Below are positions 17,827-28,770 of a DNA stretch of 60,970 bases, piece after piece. The stretch is from Shinella sp. CPCC 101442 (GTDB lineage: Bacteria > Pseudomonadota > Alphaproteobacteria > Rhizobiales > Rhizobiaceae): contig NZ_JALIQS010000017.1 of assembly GCF_024704725.1 (NCBI RefSeq), positions 1 through 60,970 of the forward strand, in the 5' to 3' direction. The notes beneath the pieces were generated by a model that was not told the origin of the DNA, searched no databases, and saw only the letters and a list, made by a program, of their open reading frames with translations. The position numbers were made by a program, and so were the translations under genes. The stretch's first letter is position 1; every line of letters starts with the position of its first letter.

Positions 17827-18297
17827 ATGGCCACGTTCCTCGTTCTGATACCGCCGGGCACAAAATCCGGTGACGAAAAAGCCCGGATCATCCGCGACCG
17901 CTTCTCGTGGATCGCCCTTTTCGTGCCGGTCCTCTGGCTGCTCTGGCACCGCGCCTGGCTGGCTGCAGCGCTTGCCTTCGCCGTGCAGGCGCTTGGCTCG
18001 GCGATTTCGGACCATCCCGTCTTCGGTCTTACCGGCCTCGGCATCTGCCTTGCGGCCAGCCTGCTGGTCGCGCTCGAAGGCCCCTCGATGGTCGTCGCCG
18101 GCCTCGAGCGCAAGGGCTGGACGGTCGATGCGGCGATTGTGGCCGACGACCGTGCAACGGCGGAAGAGATTTATTACATGGAAACCCCGGCCGGCGAGGC
18201 GGAGGCGCGCGACAGCGCCGCCCTGCCGGCTTCTGAAACCTCCGCACGCCGGCACGCTCCCATGCTCGGCCTCGTCGGTTTCAAGGAAGGACGCTGA
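17827..18297 (+). CDS. DUF2628 family membrane protein in the his operon
   Basis: A 156-aa protein with ATG at 17827 and a clear TCTGGAGG seven bases upstream. The N-terminal [20 protein letters not shown] and following hydrophobic blocks (about residues 28-85) suggest two to three membrane segments, as in DUF2628. The C-terminal 60 residues are soluble. It sits between hisB and hisH with a one-base gap to hisH, so it is co-expressed with histidine synthesis. No enzymatic motif is visible and its role is unknown. Confidence 0.82.
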   Translation: MATFLVLIPPGTKSGDEKARIIRDRFSWIALFVPVLWLLWHRAWLAAALAFAVQALGSAISDHPVFGLTGLGICLAASLLVALEGPSMVVAGLERKGWTVDAAIVADDRATAEEIYYMETPAGEAEARDSAALPASETSARRHAPMLGLVGFKEGR

Positions 18298-18298
18298 G

Positions 18299-18940
18299 AT
18301 GCGCGTTGCAATCATCGACTACGGCTCGGGCAATCTGCGCTCGGCCACCAAGGCTTTTGAACGCGCCGCGCGCGAGGCCGGCATTGCCGCCGAGATCGAC
18401 CTGACGGACAAGGCCGAGCGCGTCGCGACCGCCGACCGCATCGTGCTGCCCGGTGTCGGCGCCTATGCCGATTGCCGCCGCGGCCTCGACGCCGTGCCCG
18501 GCATGGTGGAGGCGCTGCGCGACGTGGTCGAGGCCAAGGCCCGTCCGTTCCTCGGCGTGTGCGTCGGCATGCAGCTGATGTCCTCACGCGGTCTCGAAAA
18601 GACCACGACCGAAGGCCTCTGCTGGATCAAGGGCGATGTCGTCCTGATGACGCCCGCCGACCAGGGCCTGAAGATCCCGCAGATCGGCTGGAACACGCTC
18701 GACCGCAGGCGCGCCCACGCGCTGTTCGACGGCATTCCGGAAACGCTGCACGCCTATTTCGTGCACTCCTACCACCTCGCCGCCGAGAACCCCGACGACG
18801 TGGTCGCGACGGTTGACTACGGTGGCCCGATGACCGCCTTCGTCGCCAATGGCAACAAGGCCGGCGCGCAGTTCCATCCGGAAAAAAGCCAGACGCTCGG
18901 CCTCGCCCTCATCACCAATTTCCTGCGCTGGAAGCCCTGA
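18299..18940 (+). CDS. hisH: Imidazole glycerol phosphate synthase glutaminase subunit HisH
   Basis: A 213-aa class I glutamine amidotransferase. [15 protein letters not shown] is the family N-terminus. The nucleophile elbow is [10 protein letters not shown], and the catalytic His and Glu are in QFHPEKSQ. It supplies ammonia to HisF for formation of IGP and AICAR. The ATG at 18299 starts one base after the DUF2628 stop; longer readings run through that gene in another frame. hisA begins one base after the hisH stop. Confidence 0.96.
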   Translation: MRVAIIDYGSGNLRSATKAFERAAREAGIAAEIDLTDKAERVATADRIVLPGVGAYADCRRGLDAVPGMVEALRDVVEAKARPFLGVCVGMQLMSSRGLEKTTTEGLCWIKGDVVLMTPADQGLKIPQIGWNTLDRRRAHALFDGIPETLHAYFVHSYHLAAENPDDVVATVDYGGPMTAFVANGNKAGAQFHPEKSQTLGLALITNFLRWKP

Positions 18941-18941
18941 T

Positions 18942-19685
18942 ATGATCCTCTTTCCCGCCATCGACCTGAAAGACGGCCAGTGCGTTCGCCTCAAGCTCGG
19001 CGACATGGACCAGGCCACCGTCTACAATCCCGACCCGGCCGCCCAGGCGAAAGCCTTCGAGGATCAGGGTTTCGAATGGCTGCATGTCGTCGATCTCAAC
19101 GGCGCCTTCGCGGGTGAAAGCGTCAACGGTGCTGCCGTCGACGCCATCCTGAAGGCCACGAAGAACCCCGTGCAGCTCGGCGGCGGCATCCGGACGCTCG
19201 ACCATATCGAAAGCTGGCTGTCACGTGGCCTTTCCCGCGTCATCCTCGGCACCGTCGCCGTGCGTGATCCCGCGCTCGTCATCGAGGCCTGCAGGCAGTT
19301 TCCGGGCAAGGTCGCCGTCGGCATCGACGCCAAGGGCGGCAAGGTCGCCGTCGAGGGCTGGGCGGAAGCCTCCGAACTCGGCGTGATCGAGCTTGCGAAA
19401 AAATTCGAAGGCGCCGGCGTCGCCGCGATCATCTACACCGACATCGACCGCGACGGCATCCTGACCGGCATCAACTGGGAGGCCACGCTGGATCTCGCCG
19501 ATGCCGTCTCCATCCCCGTCATCGCCTCTGGCGGCCTCGCCTCGATGGACGATATCCGCCACCTCGTCGCCCCGGAGGCTCGCAAGCTGGAAGGCGCGAT
19601 TTCCGGCCGCGCCCTCTATGACGGCCGCATCGATCCCGCCGAGGCGCTCGCCATGATCCGCGACGCGAAAGGACGTGCAGCATGA
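18942..19685 (+). CDS. hisA: Phosphoribosylformimino-5-aminoimidazole carboxamide ribotide isomerase HisA
   Basis: A 247-aa (beta/alpha)8-barrel isomerase. Key residues are Asp8 in [16 protein letters not shown] and the second catalytic Asp in [12 protein letters not shown]. Phosphate-binding Gly motifs are visible in QLGGGIRTL and [12 protein letters not shown]. It isomerises ProFAR to PRFAR. The stop overlaps the hisF start by four bases. Confidence 0.97.
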   Translation: MILFPAIDLKDGQCVRLKLGDMDQATVYNPDPAAQAKAFEDQGFEWLHVVDLNGAFAGESVNGAAVDAILKATKNPVQLGGGIRTLDHIESWLSRGLSRVILGTVAVRDPALVIEACRQFPGKVAVGIDAKGGKVAVEGWAEASELGVIELAKKFEGAGVAAIIYTDIDRDGILTGINWEATLDLADAVSIPVIASGGLASMDDIRHLVAPEARKLEGAISGRALYDGRIDPAEALAMIRDAKGRAA

Positions 19686-20458
19686 CCCTGAAAGCCCGCG
19701 TCATTCCCTGCCTCGACGTGAAGGACGGCCGCGTCGTCAAGGGCGTCAGCTTCCTCAACCTCGTCGATGCCGGCGATCCCGTCGAATCGGCGAAAGTCTA
19801 CGATGCGGCCGGCGCCGACGAACTCTGCTTCCTCGACATCACCGCCTCCGCCGACAACCGCGACACGATCTTCGACGTCGTGGCGCGCACCGCCGATCAT
19901 TGCTTCATGCCGCTCACGGTTGGTGGTGGCGTGCGCACGGTCGCCGATATCCGCAAGCTCCTGCTCGCCGGTGCCGACAAGGTCTCGATCAACTCGGCCG
20001 CCGTCTCGAACCCGGATTTCGTGGCCGAGGCGGCCGATAAGTTCGGTAACCAGTGCATCGTCGTCTCGATCGATTCGAAGAAGGTTTCCGCCGAAGGCGA
20101 GGAAGACCGCTGGGAAATCTTCACCCATGGCGGCCGCAAGCCGACCGGCATCGACGCCGTCGCCTTCGCCGAAAGGATGGTGGAGCGGGGTGCCGGCGAA
20201 CTGCTGCTCACCTCCATGGACCGCGACGGCCAGAAGGGCGGCTATGATATTGCGCTGACCCGCACCATCGCCGACCGCGTTTCCGTTCCGGTCATCGCGT
20301 CCGGCGGCGTCGGCACGCTCGATCACCTGGTCGAGGGTGTGCGTGATGGCCATGCGACGGCCGTGCTTGCCGCCTCCATCTTCCACTTCGGCACCTACAC
20401 GGTCGGCGAAGCCAAGCGCTACATGGCCGAGCATGGCATTGCCATGCGGCTCGACTAG
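19682..20458 (+). CDS. hisF: Imidazole glycerol phosphate synthase cyclase subunit HisF
   Basis: A 258-aa barrel. The catalytic Asp pair is in [16 protein letters not shown] and [15 protein letters not shown]. Phosphate motifs are LTVGGGVRT and [13 protein letters not shown]. It cyclises PRFAR with ammonia from HisH. The ATGA overlap with hisA indicates coupling. After its stop lies a short palindromic repeat before hisE. Confidence 0.97.
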   Translation: MTLKARVIPCLDVKDGRVVKGVSFLNLVDAGDPVESAKVYDAAGADELCFLDITASADNRDTIFDVVARTADHCFMPLTVGGGVRTVADIRKLLLAGADKVSINSAAVSNPDFVAEAADKFGNQCIVVSIDSKKVSAEGEEDRWEIFTHGGRKPTGIDAVAFAERMVERGAGELLLTSMDRDGQKGGYDIALTRTIADRVSVPVIASGGVGTLDHLVEGVRDGHATAVLAASIFHFGTYTVGEAKRYMAEHGIAMRLD

Positions 20459-20504
20459 CGCATTTTCAGCAAAAGCGCGAAGCGATTCCGCATCCGGAAA
20501 TGCG
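20459..20504. repeat. Short RIME/REP-like intergenic palindrome between hisF and hisE
   Basis: CGCATTT (20459-20465) and AAATGCG (20498-20504) bracket AGCAAAAGCGCGAAGCGATT and CCGCATCCGG. From memory this resembles a short intergenic repeat scattered through Rhizobium and Agrobacterium chromosomes. Only one copy was seen in this window. It may add an mRNA hairpin within the operon. Confidence 0.5.
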
Positions 20505-20526
20505 CAGGAATGAACAAGGAGAGAGC

Positions 20527-20847
20527 ATGAGCACCTTCACCCTTGCCGATCTAGAGGCGATCATCGACGCCCGTTCGAAGGCTGATCCGTCGGAAAGCTG
20601 GACGGCGAAGCTCGTGGCTGCCGGACAGCAAAAAGCGGCAAAAAAGCTCGGAGAAGAGGCAATCGAGACCGTTATCGCCGCGATCGAGGGCGAAAAGGCC
20701 GCTTTGACGAGTGAAACGGCCGATCTGCTCTATCATCTGATCGTCGTATTGAAAATCGGTGGCGTGGCGTTACAAGATGTCATGGGAGAGCTGGAAAGGC
20801 GTACGAGCCAGTCCGGCCTAGCGGAGAAGGCCAGCCGGAAAAGCTGA
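20527..20847 (+). CDS. hisE: Phosphoribosyl-ATP diphosphatase HisE
   Basis: A 106-aa all-alpha NTP-pyrophosphohydrolase (MazG-like fold). [29 protein letters not shown] and [14 protein letters not shown] supply the acidic metal-binding residues. It catalyses step two of histidine synthesis. AAGGAGAGAGC precedes the ATG at 20527, and an upstream in-frame start has no such site. The stop TGA shares a base with the coaA ATG. Confidence 0.96.
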   Translation: MSTFTLADLEAIIDARSKADPSESWTAKLVAAGQQKAAKKLGEEAIETVIAAIEGEKAALTSETADLLYHLIVVLKIGGVALQDVMGELERRTSQSGLAEKASRKS

Positions 20848-21842
20848 TGATCCAAGCAGCGCGTGACAAGGACCAGGCGGATATTCCGGACGATTTCGGC
20901 AACCGCGACTATTCTCCCTACCGTTTCTTTACCGCAGACGAATGGGCCCATTTCCGGGCCGATACGCCCCTGACCCTGAAGGCCGACGAGGTCCAGCGCC
21001 TGCGCTCGCTGGGCGACCCGATCGATCTCGATGAAGTCCGGCGGATCTACCTCTCGCTGTCGCGCCTGCTTTCGGCCCATGTCGAATCCTCGCAGATGCT
21101 GTTCGAGCAGCGCAAACGCTTCCTCACCCTGTCCGACGAGGCGAAGACGCCCTTCGTCATCGGCATTGCCGGCTCGGTCGCGGTGGGCAAATCGACGACG
21201 GCGCGTATTCTTGCCGAACTGCTGTCGCGCTGGCCCTCCAGCCCCAAGGTCGATCTGGTGACGACCGACGGTTTTCTCTATCCGAATACGGTTCTCCAGC
21301 GTGAGAGCCTGATGGAGCGCAAAGGCTTTCCGGAAAGCTACGACACCGGTGCGCTCCTGCGCTTCCTGTCGGCGATCAAGGCCGGCAAGAAGGCCGTCCA
21401 GGCGCCGACCTATTCGCACCTCACCTATGACGTGCTGCCGAATACGTTTCGCACCATCGACCGGCCTGACATTTTGATCTTCGAAGGCATCAACGTGCTG
21501 CAGTCGCGCAATCTGCCGGCGGACGGCAAGATCGTGCCGATGGTCTCCGACTTCTTCGATTTCTCGATCTATATCGATGCCGAGGAGGCGCTGATCCACA
21601 CCTGGTATGTCGATCGTTTCATGCGCCTGCGCGAAACGGCCTTCAAGAACCCGGATTCCTACTTCCATCGCTATGCGACGATCAGCGAGGACGAGGCGCT
21701 CGCGATCGCCGAGGGCCTGTGGCGCAACATCAATCTCAAAAACCTGCGCCAGAATATCCTGCCGACCCGCCCGCGCGCCGACCTGATCCTGCAGAAGGGC
21801 GAAAACCACCTCATCGAAACGGTGGCGCTGCGCAAACTGTAG
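20847..21842 (+). CDS. coaA: Type I pantothenate kinase CoaA
   Basis: A 331-aa kinase committing pantothenate to coenzyme A synthesis. The P-loop is [17 protein letters not shown]. The family blocks [41 protein letters not shown] and FEGINVLQ are present. It overlaps hisE by one base, the arrangement known in rhizobia. It ends five bases short of the convergent alkB stop, without an obvious terminator. Confidence 0.96.
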   Translation: MIQAARDKDQADIPDDFGNRDYSPYRFFTADEWAHFRADTPLTLKADEVQRLRSLGDPIDLDEVRRIYLSLSRLLSAHVESSQMLFEQRKRFLTLSDEAKTPFVIGIAGSVAVGKSTTARILAELLSRWPSSPKVDLVTTDGFLYPNTVLQRESLMERKGFPESYDTGALLRFLSAIKAGKKAVQAPTYSHLTYDVLPNTFRTIDRPDILIFEGINVLQSRNLPADGKIVPMVSDFFDFSIYIDAEEALIHTWYVDRFMRLRETAFKNPDSYFHRYATISEDEALAIAEGLWRNINLKNLRQNILPTRPRADLILQKGENHLIETVALRKL

Positions 21843-21847
21843 CCGGC

Positions 21848-22471
21848 TTAAGGGTTCACCCGACGAAGCGTCAGGTTGATGCGCCCGGCATTTTTCAGAA
21901 GCGTGGACGTATCGGGATAGATGCGGTCGACGCCGTGAAAGATCATCCGGCTTTCGCCCCCGAACACGAAAACATCGCCGCTCGACAGCCGGAACGACCG
22001 CGTCGGATCGTTGCGCGACACGCCGCCGACGCGAAAGAGACATTGATCCCCCAGCGATACGGAAACGACCGGCGCTGCGAATTCGCTCTCGTCGCGGTCC
22101 TGATGCAGGCCCATCCTAGCGTCGGGATCGTAGAAATTGACGAGGCATGCCTCGGGCGGCTTGTCGAAGCCGGAAACGGCCTGCCACAGGGATAGAAGCG
22201 CTTCGGGGATCGCCGGCCAGGGGCGGCCGGTCTCGGGATGGCTTGGCTGGTAGCGGTAGCCGCGCTCCTTGTCCGTCACCCAGCCGAGCGATCCGCAATT
22301 CGTCATGCGCACCGACATGGGTTTGCCGGTCTTCGGCATGCGCGGCACGAAGAGCGGCGCCTCCGCCACGACCTGCCTGATCGCAGCGACAAGCGCCTCC
22401 TGCGCCGCGCGGTCGAAATGATCGGGGAAGTAGCGCAGCCCCGGAGCGAGGCCGCGCTCGGGCGCTACCAC
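21848..22471 (-). CDS. alkB: Alpha-ketoglutarate-dependent dioxygenase AlkB
   Basis: A 207-aa Fe(II)/2-oxoglutarate oxygenase that reverses N-alkyl damage in DNA or RNA. The iron triad is the HxD in GLHQDRDE and the distal His in IFHGVDRI. The 2-oxoglutarate-binding Arg is in RINLTLRRV at the C-terminus. YRYQPSHPETGRPWP is the typical nucleotide-recognition lid. The start is a GTG immediately following the stop of the LysM gene, so it is probably translated from the same mRNA. Confidence 0.94.
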   Translation of the reverse strand: MVAPERGLAPGLRYFPDHFDRAAQEALVAAIRQVVAEAPLFVPRMPKTGKPMSVRMTNCGSLGWVTDKERGYRYQPSHPETGRPWPAIPEALLSLWQAVSGFDKPPEACLVNFYDPDARMGLHQDRDESEFAAPVVSVSLGDQCLFRVGGVSRNDPTRSFRLSSGDVFVFGGESRMIFHGVDRIYPDTSTLLKNAGRINLTLRRVNP

Positions 22472-22984
22472 TTACGCTTCCGAAAGGTCCGGAATGCGCA
22501 GCACCTGGCCGGGATAGATCTTGTCCGGATGAGAGAGCATCGGCCGGTTGGCATCGAAGATCACCGTATGCTTGGTGCCCTTGCCCTTGCCGTAGTGCGC
22601 CTCGGCGATCTTCCAGAGATTATCGCCCTTCTTGACGGTGTAGAGCGTCGGCGCGCTTGCCGGCGTCGAGGTCTTCAGGAGTTCCGTCAGGTCAAGCTTT
22701 TCGAACTTCAGACCGGATTCGGGAGCAACCTTGAGCTCGGCGGCTTCCACCTTGGAAATGCCCAGCGTGTTGCCGACGGCGATGACGGCCTTTTCAAAGG
22801 CGGTCTGGTCGGCCACGACGCCCTTCAGCACGCATTTGTCGCCCTCGACGGACACTTCGACATTCTTGGTGCCGAGATCGAAGGAATCGAGCTCCTTCTT
22901 TACCGCTTCGGCCGCCGGCGCTTCCTCGTCGTCACCGATGCCGAGCTTCTTGCCGGCGTTCTTGATAAAGCTGAAGAGACCCAT
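22472..22984 (-). CDS. BON-LysM protein (YgaU/Kbp-like)
   Basis: A 170-aa cytoplasmic-type protein (no signal peptide) starting MGLFSFIKNAGKKLG. A BON domain covers about residues 25-95 (VEVSVEGDKCVLKGVVADQ). A LysM domain covers about 110-165 (YTVKKGDNLWKIAEAHYGKG, then PDKIYPGQVLRIP). The architecture equals E. coli Kbp, a potassium-binding protein, with extra linker. Its stop abuts the alkB start. Confidence 0.9.
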   Translation of the reverse strand: MGLFSFIKNAGKKLGIGDDEEAPAAEAVKKELDSFDLGTKNVEVSVEGDKCVLKGVVADQTAFEKAVIAVGNTLGISKVEAAELKVAPESGLKFEKLDLTELLKTSTPASAPTLYTVKKGDNLWKIAEAHYGKGKGTKHTVIFDANRPMLSHPDKIYPGQVLRIPDLSEA

Positions 22985-23079
22985 GCCTACCTCCCTGTTT
23001 TTTTAAAACTAAAGCAGAGCCTTCCCGCAAAGGAAAGGTTTCGTTTCATTCCCATCGATTAACGGCCAAGTTGCGGCAA

Positions 23080-23514
23080 TCATTCGCCGCCAGGCTTGGA
23101 CCGCATGCGCTTCACATCCGAGCGGCCTGATTTTTCCTTGAGCCGGCGCTCGATCGAGCCTTTCGTCGGCTTGGTTTTCCGGCGCGGCGGCGGTGGCGGC
23201 TCGGCGGCCTTGAGGATCAGCTCCTTCAGCCGCTCGCGCGCATCCTCCCGGTTGCGTTCCTGGCTGCGGAAGCGGTTCGCCTCGATCATCAGCACACCGT
23301 CCTTGGAAACCCTGCGGCCGGCGAGTTTTTCGGCGTTCGCCTTGACCCGCTCGTTCAGCGAGGGCGAGTTGCGCAGGTCGAAGAACAGCTGGACCGCGGT
23401 GGAGACCTTGTTGACGTTCTGCCCGCCCGGACCGCCCGCCAGCACGAACTGCTCGGTCAGTTCCCAGCCGGCGATCGTGATCGTGTTGCTGATATAGAGA
23501 GGGTCGCTGGCCAT
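23080..23514 (-). CDS. arfB: Alternative ribosome-rescue factor ArfB (YaeJ)
   Basis: A 144-aa peptidyl-tRNA hydrolase of the class I release-factor family. The catalytic GGQ loop is seen in LAGGPGGQNVNKVST. The basic C-terminal tail (KTKPTKGSIERRL and KSGRSDVKRMRSKP) is the element that enters the empty mRNA channel of stalled ribosomes. The start at 23514 follows AAAGGA. The stop-codon-recognition domain of RF1/RF2 is absent, as expected. Confidence 0.93.
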   Translation of the reverse strand: MASDPLYISNTITIAGWELTEQFVLAGGPGGQNVNKVSTAVQLFFDLRNSPSLNERVKANAEKLAGRRVSKDGVLMIEANRFRSQERNREDARERLKELILKAAEPPPPPRRKTKPTKGSIERRLKEKSGRSDVKRMRSKPGGE

Positions 23515-23576
23515 GGAAATTCCTTTCCCGGCCGTTCTAGCGGGCAAACAGACAAACGGAAAGCCGGTTGCAGAGA

Positions 23577-23605
23577 CGAAAAACCCGGCCTTGCGAGCCG
23601 GGTTT
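23577..23605 (-). terminator. Terminator downstream of pckA
   Basis: AAACCCGGC (23581-23589) pairs with GCCGGGTTT (23597-23605) around CTTGCGA. On the minus strand the stem runs into TTTTTCGTC. It lies 24 bases after the pckA stop and ahead of arfB. Confidence 0.8.
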
Positions 23606-23628
23606 CACGTGAATCATTGCGAAAAGTC

Positions 23629-25239
<1,611 letters not shown>

Positions 25240-25553
25240 GGTCCAGATTTCCTCCGTGGACGAAGACCCATGGTGAATTTTGCCGGAAGCTAATCTGCTC
25301 TTGTCACAAAGACAAGGGGGAAATCGAAATTAGGCAATAATATCAATTATTTAATCGATTTAAATATTTGTCTGACTTTTTTAATCGGTTGAATAATCGA
25401 TTTAAAAGCCCTTCGGAAAATGCCCGCAAAACGTCACCCTTTATCTTTGCCACAATTTGTTCCACCTTTACCCCCAGGAAGGCGCATCACATCCAGGACA
25501 GGAACTCGGATCCGAGGTCGGGAAAGGCGCCCATGAATATGGAGACTAACAGG
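25240..25553. promoter_or_regulatory. pckA-chvI divergent regulatory region with AATCGRTT palindromes
   Basis: An AT-rich gap carrying three related sites: AATCGATT at 25353-25360 within ATTTAATCGATTTAAAT, AATCGGTT at 25383-25390, and AATCGATT at 25395-25402. Centre spacings are 30 and 12 bases. The CG-centred palindromes look like LacI-family operators. In Sinorhizobium pckA is controlled by the LacI-type regulator PckR, so these are candidate sites for it. The assignment is inference. The chvI promoters must lie here as well. Confidence 0.5.
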
Positions 25554-26288
25554 ATGCAGACGATCGCACTCGTCGACGACGACCGGAACATTCTCACATC
25601 CGTGTCGATCGCCCTTGAGGCGGAAGGCTACAAGGTCGAGACCTATACGGACGGTGCGTCCGCGCTCGACGGCCTTCTGGCCCGCCCCCCGCATCTCGGC
25701 ATCTTCGACATCAAGATGCCGCGCATGGACGGCATGGAGCTGCTGCGCCGCCTGCGCCAGAAGTCGGACATTCCCGTCATCTTCCTCACCTCGAAGGACG
25801 AGGAGATCGACGAACTGTTCGGCCTCAAGATGGGCGCCGACGACTTCATCACCAAGCCGTTCTCGCAGCGCCTGCTCGTCGAGCGCGTCAAGGCGATCCT
25901 GCGCCGCGCCTCGAGCCGCGAGGCCGCAGCCTCCGCCGGCGGCACAGCCGGCACCCCGGCAAAGCCCGGAGAAGTGACCGCCCGCTCGCTGGAACGCGGC
26001 CAGCTCGTCATGGACCAGGAGCGCCATACCTGCACCTGGAAGGGCGAGCCGGTGACGCTGACCGTCACGGAATTCCTCATCCTGCATTCGCTGGCCCAGC
26101 GCCCCGGCGTGGTGAAGAGCCGCGATTCGCTGATGGATGCCGCCTATGACGAGCAGGTCTATGTCGACGACCGCACCATCGACAGCCACATCAAGCGGCT
26201 GCGCAAGAAGTTCAAGATGGTCGATACCGACTTCGACATGATCGAAACGCTCTACGGCGTCGGCTACCGTTTCCGCGAAGCCGCCTGA
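25554..26288 (+). CDS. chvI: Response regulator ChvI
   Basis: A 244-aa OmpR/PhoB-type regulator. The receiver domain starts [20 protein letters not shown], nearly identical to known rhizobial ChvI. The phosphorylated Asp is in [12 protein letters not shown] and the Lys in [11 protein letters not shown] winged-helix domain follows ([20 protein letters not shown], then LYGVGYRF). The start at 25554 has GGAG nine bases upstream; a longer frame to 25368 contains AT-rich, non-coding-looking sequence. With ChvG it controls acid and envelope responses, exopolysaccharide and host-associated genes. Confidence 0.97.
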   Translation: MQTIALVDDDRNILTSVSIALEAEGYKVETYTDGASALDGLLARPPHLGIFDIKMPRMDGMELLRRLRQKSDIPVIFLTSKDEEIDELFGLKMGADDFITKPFSQRLLVERVKAILRRASSREAAASAGGTAGTPAKPGEVTARSLERGQLVMDQERHTCTWKGEPVTLTVTEFLILHSLAQRPGVVKSRDSLMDAAYDEQVYVDDRTIDSHIKRLRKKFKMVDTDFDMIETLYGVGYRFREAA

Positions 26289-26309
26289 AGCGTAAAATCG
26301 CTTGCATGA

Positions 26310-26336
26310 ACCGCGGCGGCAATGGCATGCCGCGGT
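26310..26336 (+). other. Intercistronic hairpin between chvI and chvG
   Basis: ACCGCGGC (26310-26317) pairs with GCCGCGGT (26329-26336). There is no T run, so it is not a good terminator. It may adjust the relative amounts of regulator and sensor or protect the chvI mRNA. Confidence 0.45.
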
Positions 26337-26346
26337 CGGCGGCGTG

Positions 26347-28167
26347 ATGCCGCCCGCAGAGGAACAGAATCACGTGCTGCAGACCGTGCCGGAAAGGGAT
26401 GGGGACGACGTCGAGGGCAAGCCCGCGCCGCGCTCGCTGCGCCGCCGCTGGACGCATCCCTTCACGATCGCGCGCCGCCTCTTTGGCAATGCCGTCTTTT
26501 CGAGCCTCACGCGCCGCATCCTCTTCTTCAACCTCGTCGCGCTGGTCGTGCTCGTAGCGGGCATCCTCTACCTCAACCAGTTCCGCGAGGGGCTGATCGA
26601 TGCGCGTGTCGAGAGCCTGCTGACGCAGGGCGAAATCATCGCCGGCGCGATTTCAGCCTCCGCCTCCGTCGATACCAATTCGATCACCATCGATCCGGAA
26701 AAACTGCTGGAATTGCAGGCCGGCCAGAGCATCACGCCGCTGCCGAACGACGAGGACCTGGAATTCCCGATCAATCCCGAGCGCATCGCCCCGGTCCTCA
26801 GGCGCCTGATTTCGCCGACCCGCACCCGCGCCCGCATCTACGACACCGACGCCAACCTGCTGCTCGATTCGCGCCATCTCTATACGCAGGGCCAGGTGCT
26901 GCGCTTCGACCTGCCGCCGGTGGAGCCGGAAAGCTCGAGCATCACCGAACGGCTGAACATCTGGTTCAACCGCATGCTCCAGCCGGGCAACCTGCCGCAA
27001 TACAAGGAAGCGCCCGGCGGCGACGGTTCTATCTATCCGGAAGTGATGAACGCGCTGACCGGCGTGCGCGGCGCCGTGGTGCGCGTCAACGACAAGGGCG
27101 AGCTGATCGTCTCGGTCGCCGTGCCCGTGCAGCGTTTTCGCGCCGTGCTCGGTGTTCTCCTGTTGTCGACGCAGGCGGGCGACATCGACAAGATCGTGCA
27201 TGCCGAACGGCTTGCCATCATGCGCGTCGCCGGTGTCGCGGGCCTCGTCAACATCGCGCTGTCGCTCTTGCTCTCCAGCACCATCGCCAATCCGCTGCGC
27301 CGGCTTTCGGCCGCCGCGATCCGTGTGCGGCGCGGCGCCAAGGAGCGCGAGGAAATCCCCGACTTCTCCGTGCGCCAGGACGAGATCGGCAACCTCTCCA
27401 TCGCGCTGCGCCAGATGACGAACGCGCTCTACGACCGCATCGACGCGATCGAGAGTTTTGCCGCCGACGTCAGCCATGAGCTGAAGAACCCGCTGACCTC
27501 GCTGCGCAGCGCCGTGGAAACCCTGCCTCTGGCACGCACGGACGATTCGAAGAAGCGGCTGATGGACATCATCCAGCACGACGTGCGCCGTCTCGACCGC
27601 CTGATCAGCGACATCTCCGACGCCTCGCGGCTCGATGCGGAGCTGGCCCGCAGCGACGCCCGCACCGTCGACCTCGAAAAGCTGCTCGCCGACCTCATCG
27701 ACATTTCCCGCCAGGTCAACACGCGCAAGAAACCCGTCAGCCTCGACTTCGTCGTCGATCGCAAGGACAATCCGAAGGTCAAGTTCGAGGTCTCCGGCTA
27801 CGAGCTGCGCATCGGCCAGATCGTCACCAACCTCATCGAGAACGCCCGCTCCTTCGTGCCGGATCCGGGCGGACGCATCGTCGCGCGGCTGTCGCGTGGC
27901 CGCAACGACCGCTGCATCATCCAGATCGAGGATAACGGCCCCGGCATCCAGGCCGAGGATATCGACCGCATCTTCGAGCGGTTCTATACGGACCGGCCGG
28001 CCACCGAGGATTTTGGCCAGAATTCCGGCCTTGGCCTCTCCATTTCCCGCCAGATCGCCGAAGCGCATGGCGGCACGCTGAAGGCGGAAAACATCGTCGA
28101 CAAGGCGACCGGCGCGGTGCGCGGCGCGCGTTTCACCCTTGCCCTTCCCGCCGGTCCCCGGAAATGA
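26347..28167 (+). CDS. chvG: Sensor histidine kinase ChvG/ExoS
   Basis: A 606-aa membrane kinase. TM1 is ILFFNLVALVVLVAGILYL and TM2 AGLVNIALSLLLSSTIA, framing a periplasmic sensor of about 220 residues that binds the repressor ExoR in relatives. A HAMP linker follows, then the H-box FAADVSHELKNPLTSLRSA and the ATPase motifs LIENARSF, DNGPGI and NSGLGLSISRQIAEAHGG. The start at 26347 is uncertain because no strong ribosome binding site is visible; a TTG at 26302 is in the upstream hairpin. The stop overlaps hprK (ATGA). Confidence 0.95.
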   Translation: MPPAEEQNHVLQTVPERDGDDVEGKPAPRSLRRRWTHPFTIARRLFGNAVFSSLTRRILFFNLVALVVLVAGILYLNQFREGLIDARVESLLTQGEIIAGAISASASVDTNSITIDPEKLLELQAGQSITPLPNDEDLEFPINPERIAPVLRRLISPTRTRARIYDTDANLLLDSRHLYTQGQVLRFDLPPVEPESSSITERLNIWFNRMLQPGNLPQYKEAPGGDGSIYPEVMNALTGVRGAVVRVNDKGELIVSVAVPVQRFRAVLGVLLLSTQAGDIDKIVHAERLAIMRVAGVAGLVNIALSLLLSSTIANPLRRLSAAAIRVRRGAKEREEIPDFSVRQDEIGNLSIALRQMTNALYDRIDAIESFAADVSHELKNPLTSLRSAVETLPLARTDDSKKRLMDIIQHDVRRLDRLISDISDASRLDAELARSDARTVDLEKLLADLIDISRQVNTRKKPVSLDFVVDRKDNPKVKFEVSGYELRIGQIVTNLIENARSFVPDPGGRIVARLSRGRNDRCIIQIEDNGPGIQAEDIDRIFERFYTDRPATEDFGQNSGLGLSISRQIAEAHGGTLKAENIVDKATGAVRGARFTLALPAGPRK

Positions 28168-28619
28168 CCAATCCCGCCAACGTGCACGCAACGGCAATCG
28201 TTATCGGCACGACGGGGCTTCTCTTCACCGGCCCCTCCGGCGCCGGCAAGAGTGCGATTGCGCTGCATTGCGTCGAAGAGGCGCGCGCGCGCGGCGTGTT
28301 TGCCGCTGTCGTCAGCGACGACCAGGTTCTGGTTTCCGAGGCGAGCGGCCGCCTCGTCGCCCGTGCGCCAAAAAGCATTGCCGGGCTTGCGGAAGTGCGT
28401 GGTGCGGGCATCGTTTCCGTCGAGGCCATCGAGGCGGCGGTGCTGCACCGCGCTGTCCGCCTGCTGGAGGCGCGGTTCGAGGAGCGCCTGCCGCCGGAGG
28501 AGGAACGCCTTGAAGTTCTTCCCGACCGCTTCCTGCCCTTGACCCGCCTGCCCCTATTTCCGGGTGCGACGGCATTTTCGACTTTGATCGCACTTCACCC
28601 GGAATTGCTGCGATCTTGA
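28164..28619 (+). CDS. hprK: HPr kinase/phosphorylase, short alphaproteobacterial form
   Basis: A 151-aa protein holding only the catalytic half of HprK. Walker A is TGPSGAGKSAIALHC and ASGRLVARAPKSIAGLAEVRG is the downstream HprK block with the signature region. The N-terminal domain of Firmicute HprK (about 130 residues) is missing, which is normal for alphaproteobacteria. It phosphorylates HPr on a Ser (Ser47 in the HPr encoded at 29188). It overlaps chvG by four bases, linking the PTS to ChvIG expression. Confidence 0.93.
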   Translation: MTNPANVHATAIVIGTTGLLFTGPSGAGKSAIALHCVEEARARGVFAAVVSDDQVLVSEASGRLVARAPKSIAGLAEVRGAGIVSVEAIEAAVLHRAVRLLEARFEERLPPEEERLEVLPDRFLPLTRLPLFPGATAFSTLIALHPELLRS

Positions 28620-28770
28620 TCGCAAAAGCCCCGCCAAAACGTAAAATCGCCCATTTAGGGCTTGCGCTCGGCCTTTTCATTGACAAGATGGCCACCCCAG
28701 CGGTGGACGGAATTGTTGCATTGCGGTATTCGGCCGACCGTTTCGAGTTGGGAAAGTGGAGCGATTGCTG

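Noticed and set aside
26302..26346. Upstream TTG extension of chvG
   Set aside because: The added residues come from a perfect hairpin between the genes and do not resemble ChvG N-termini; ATG 26347 is simpler.
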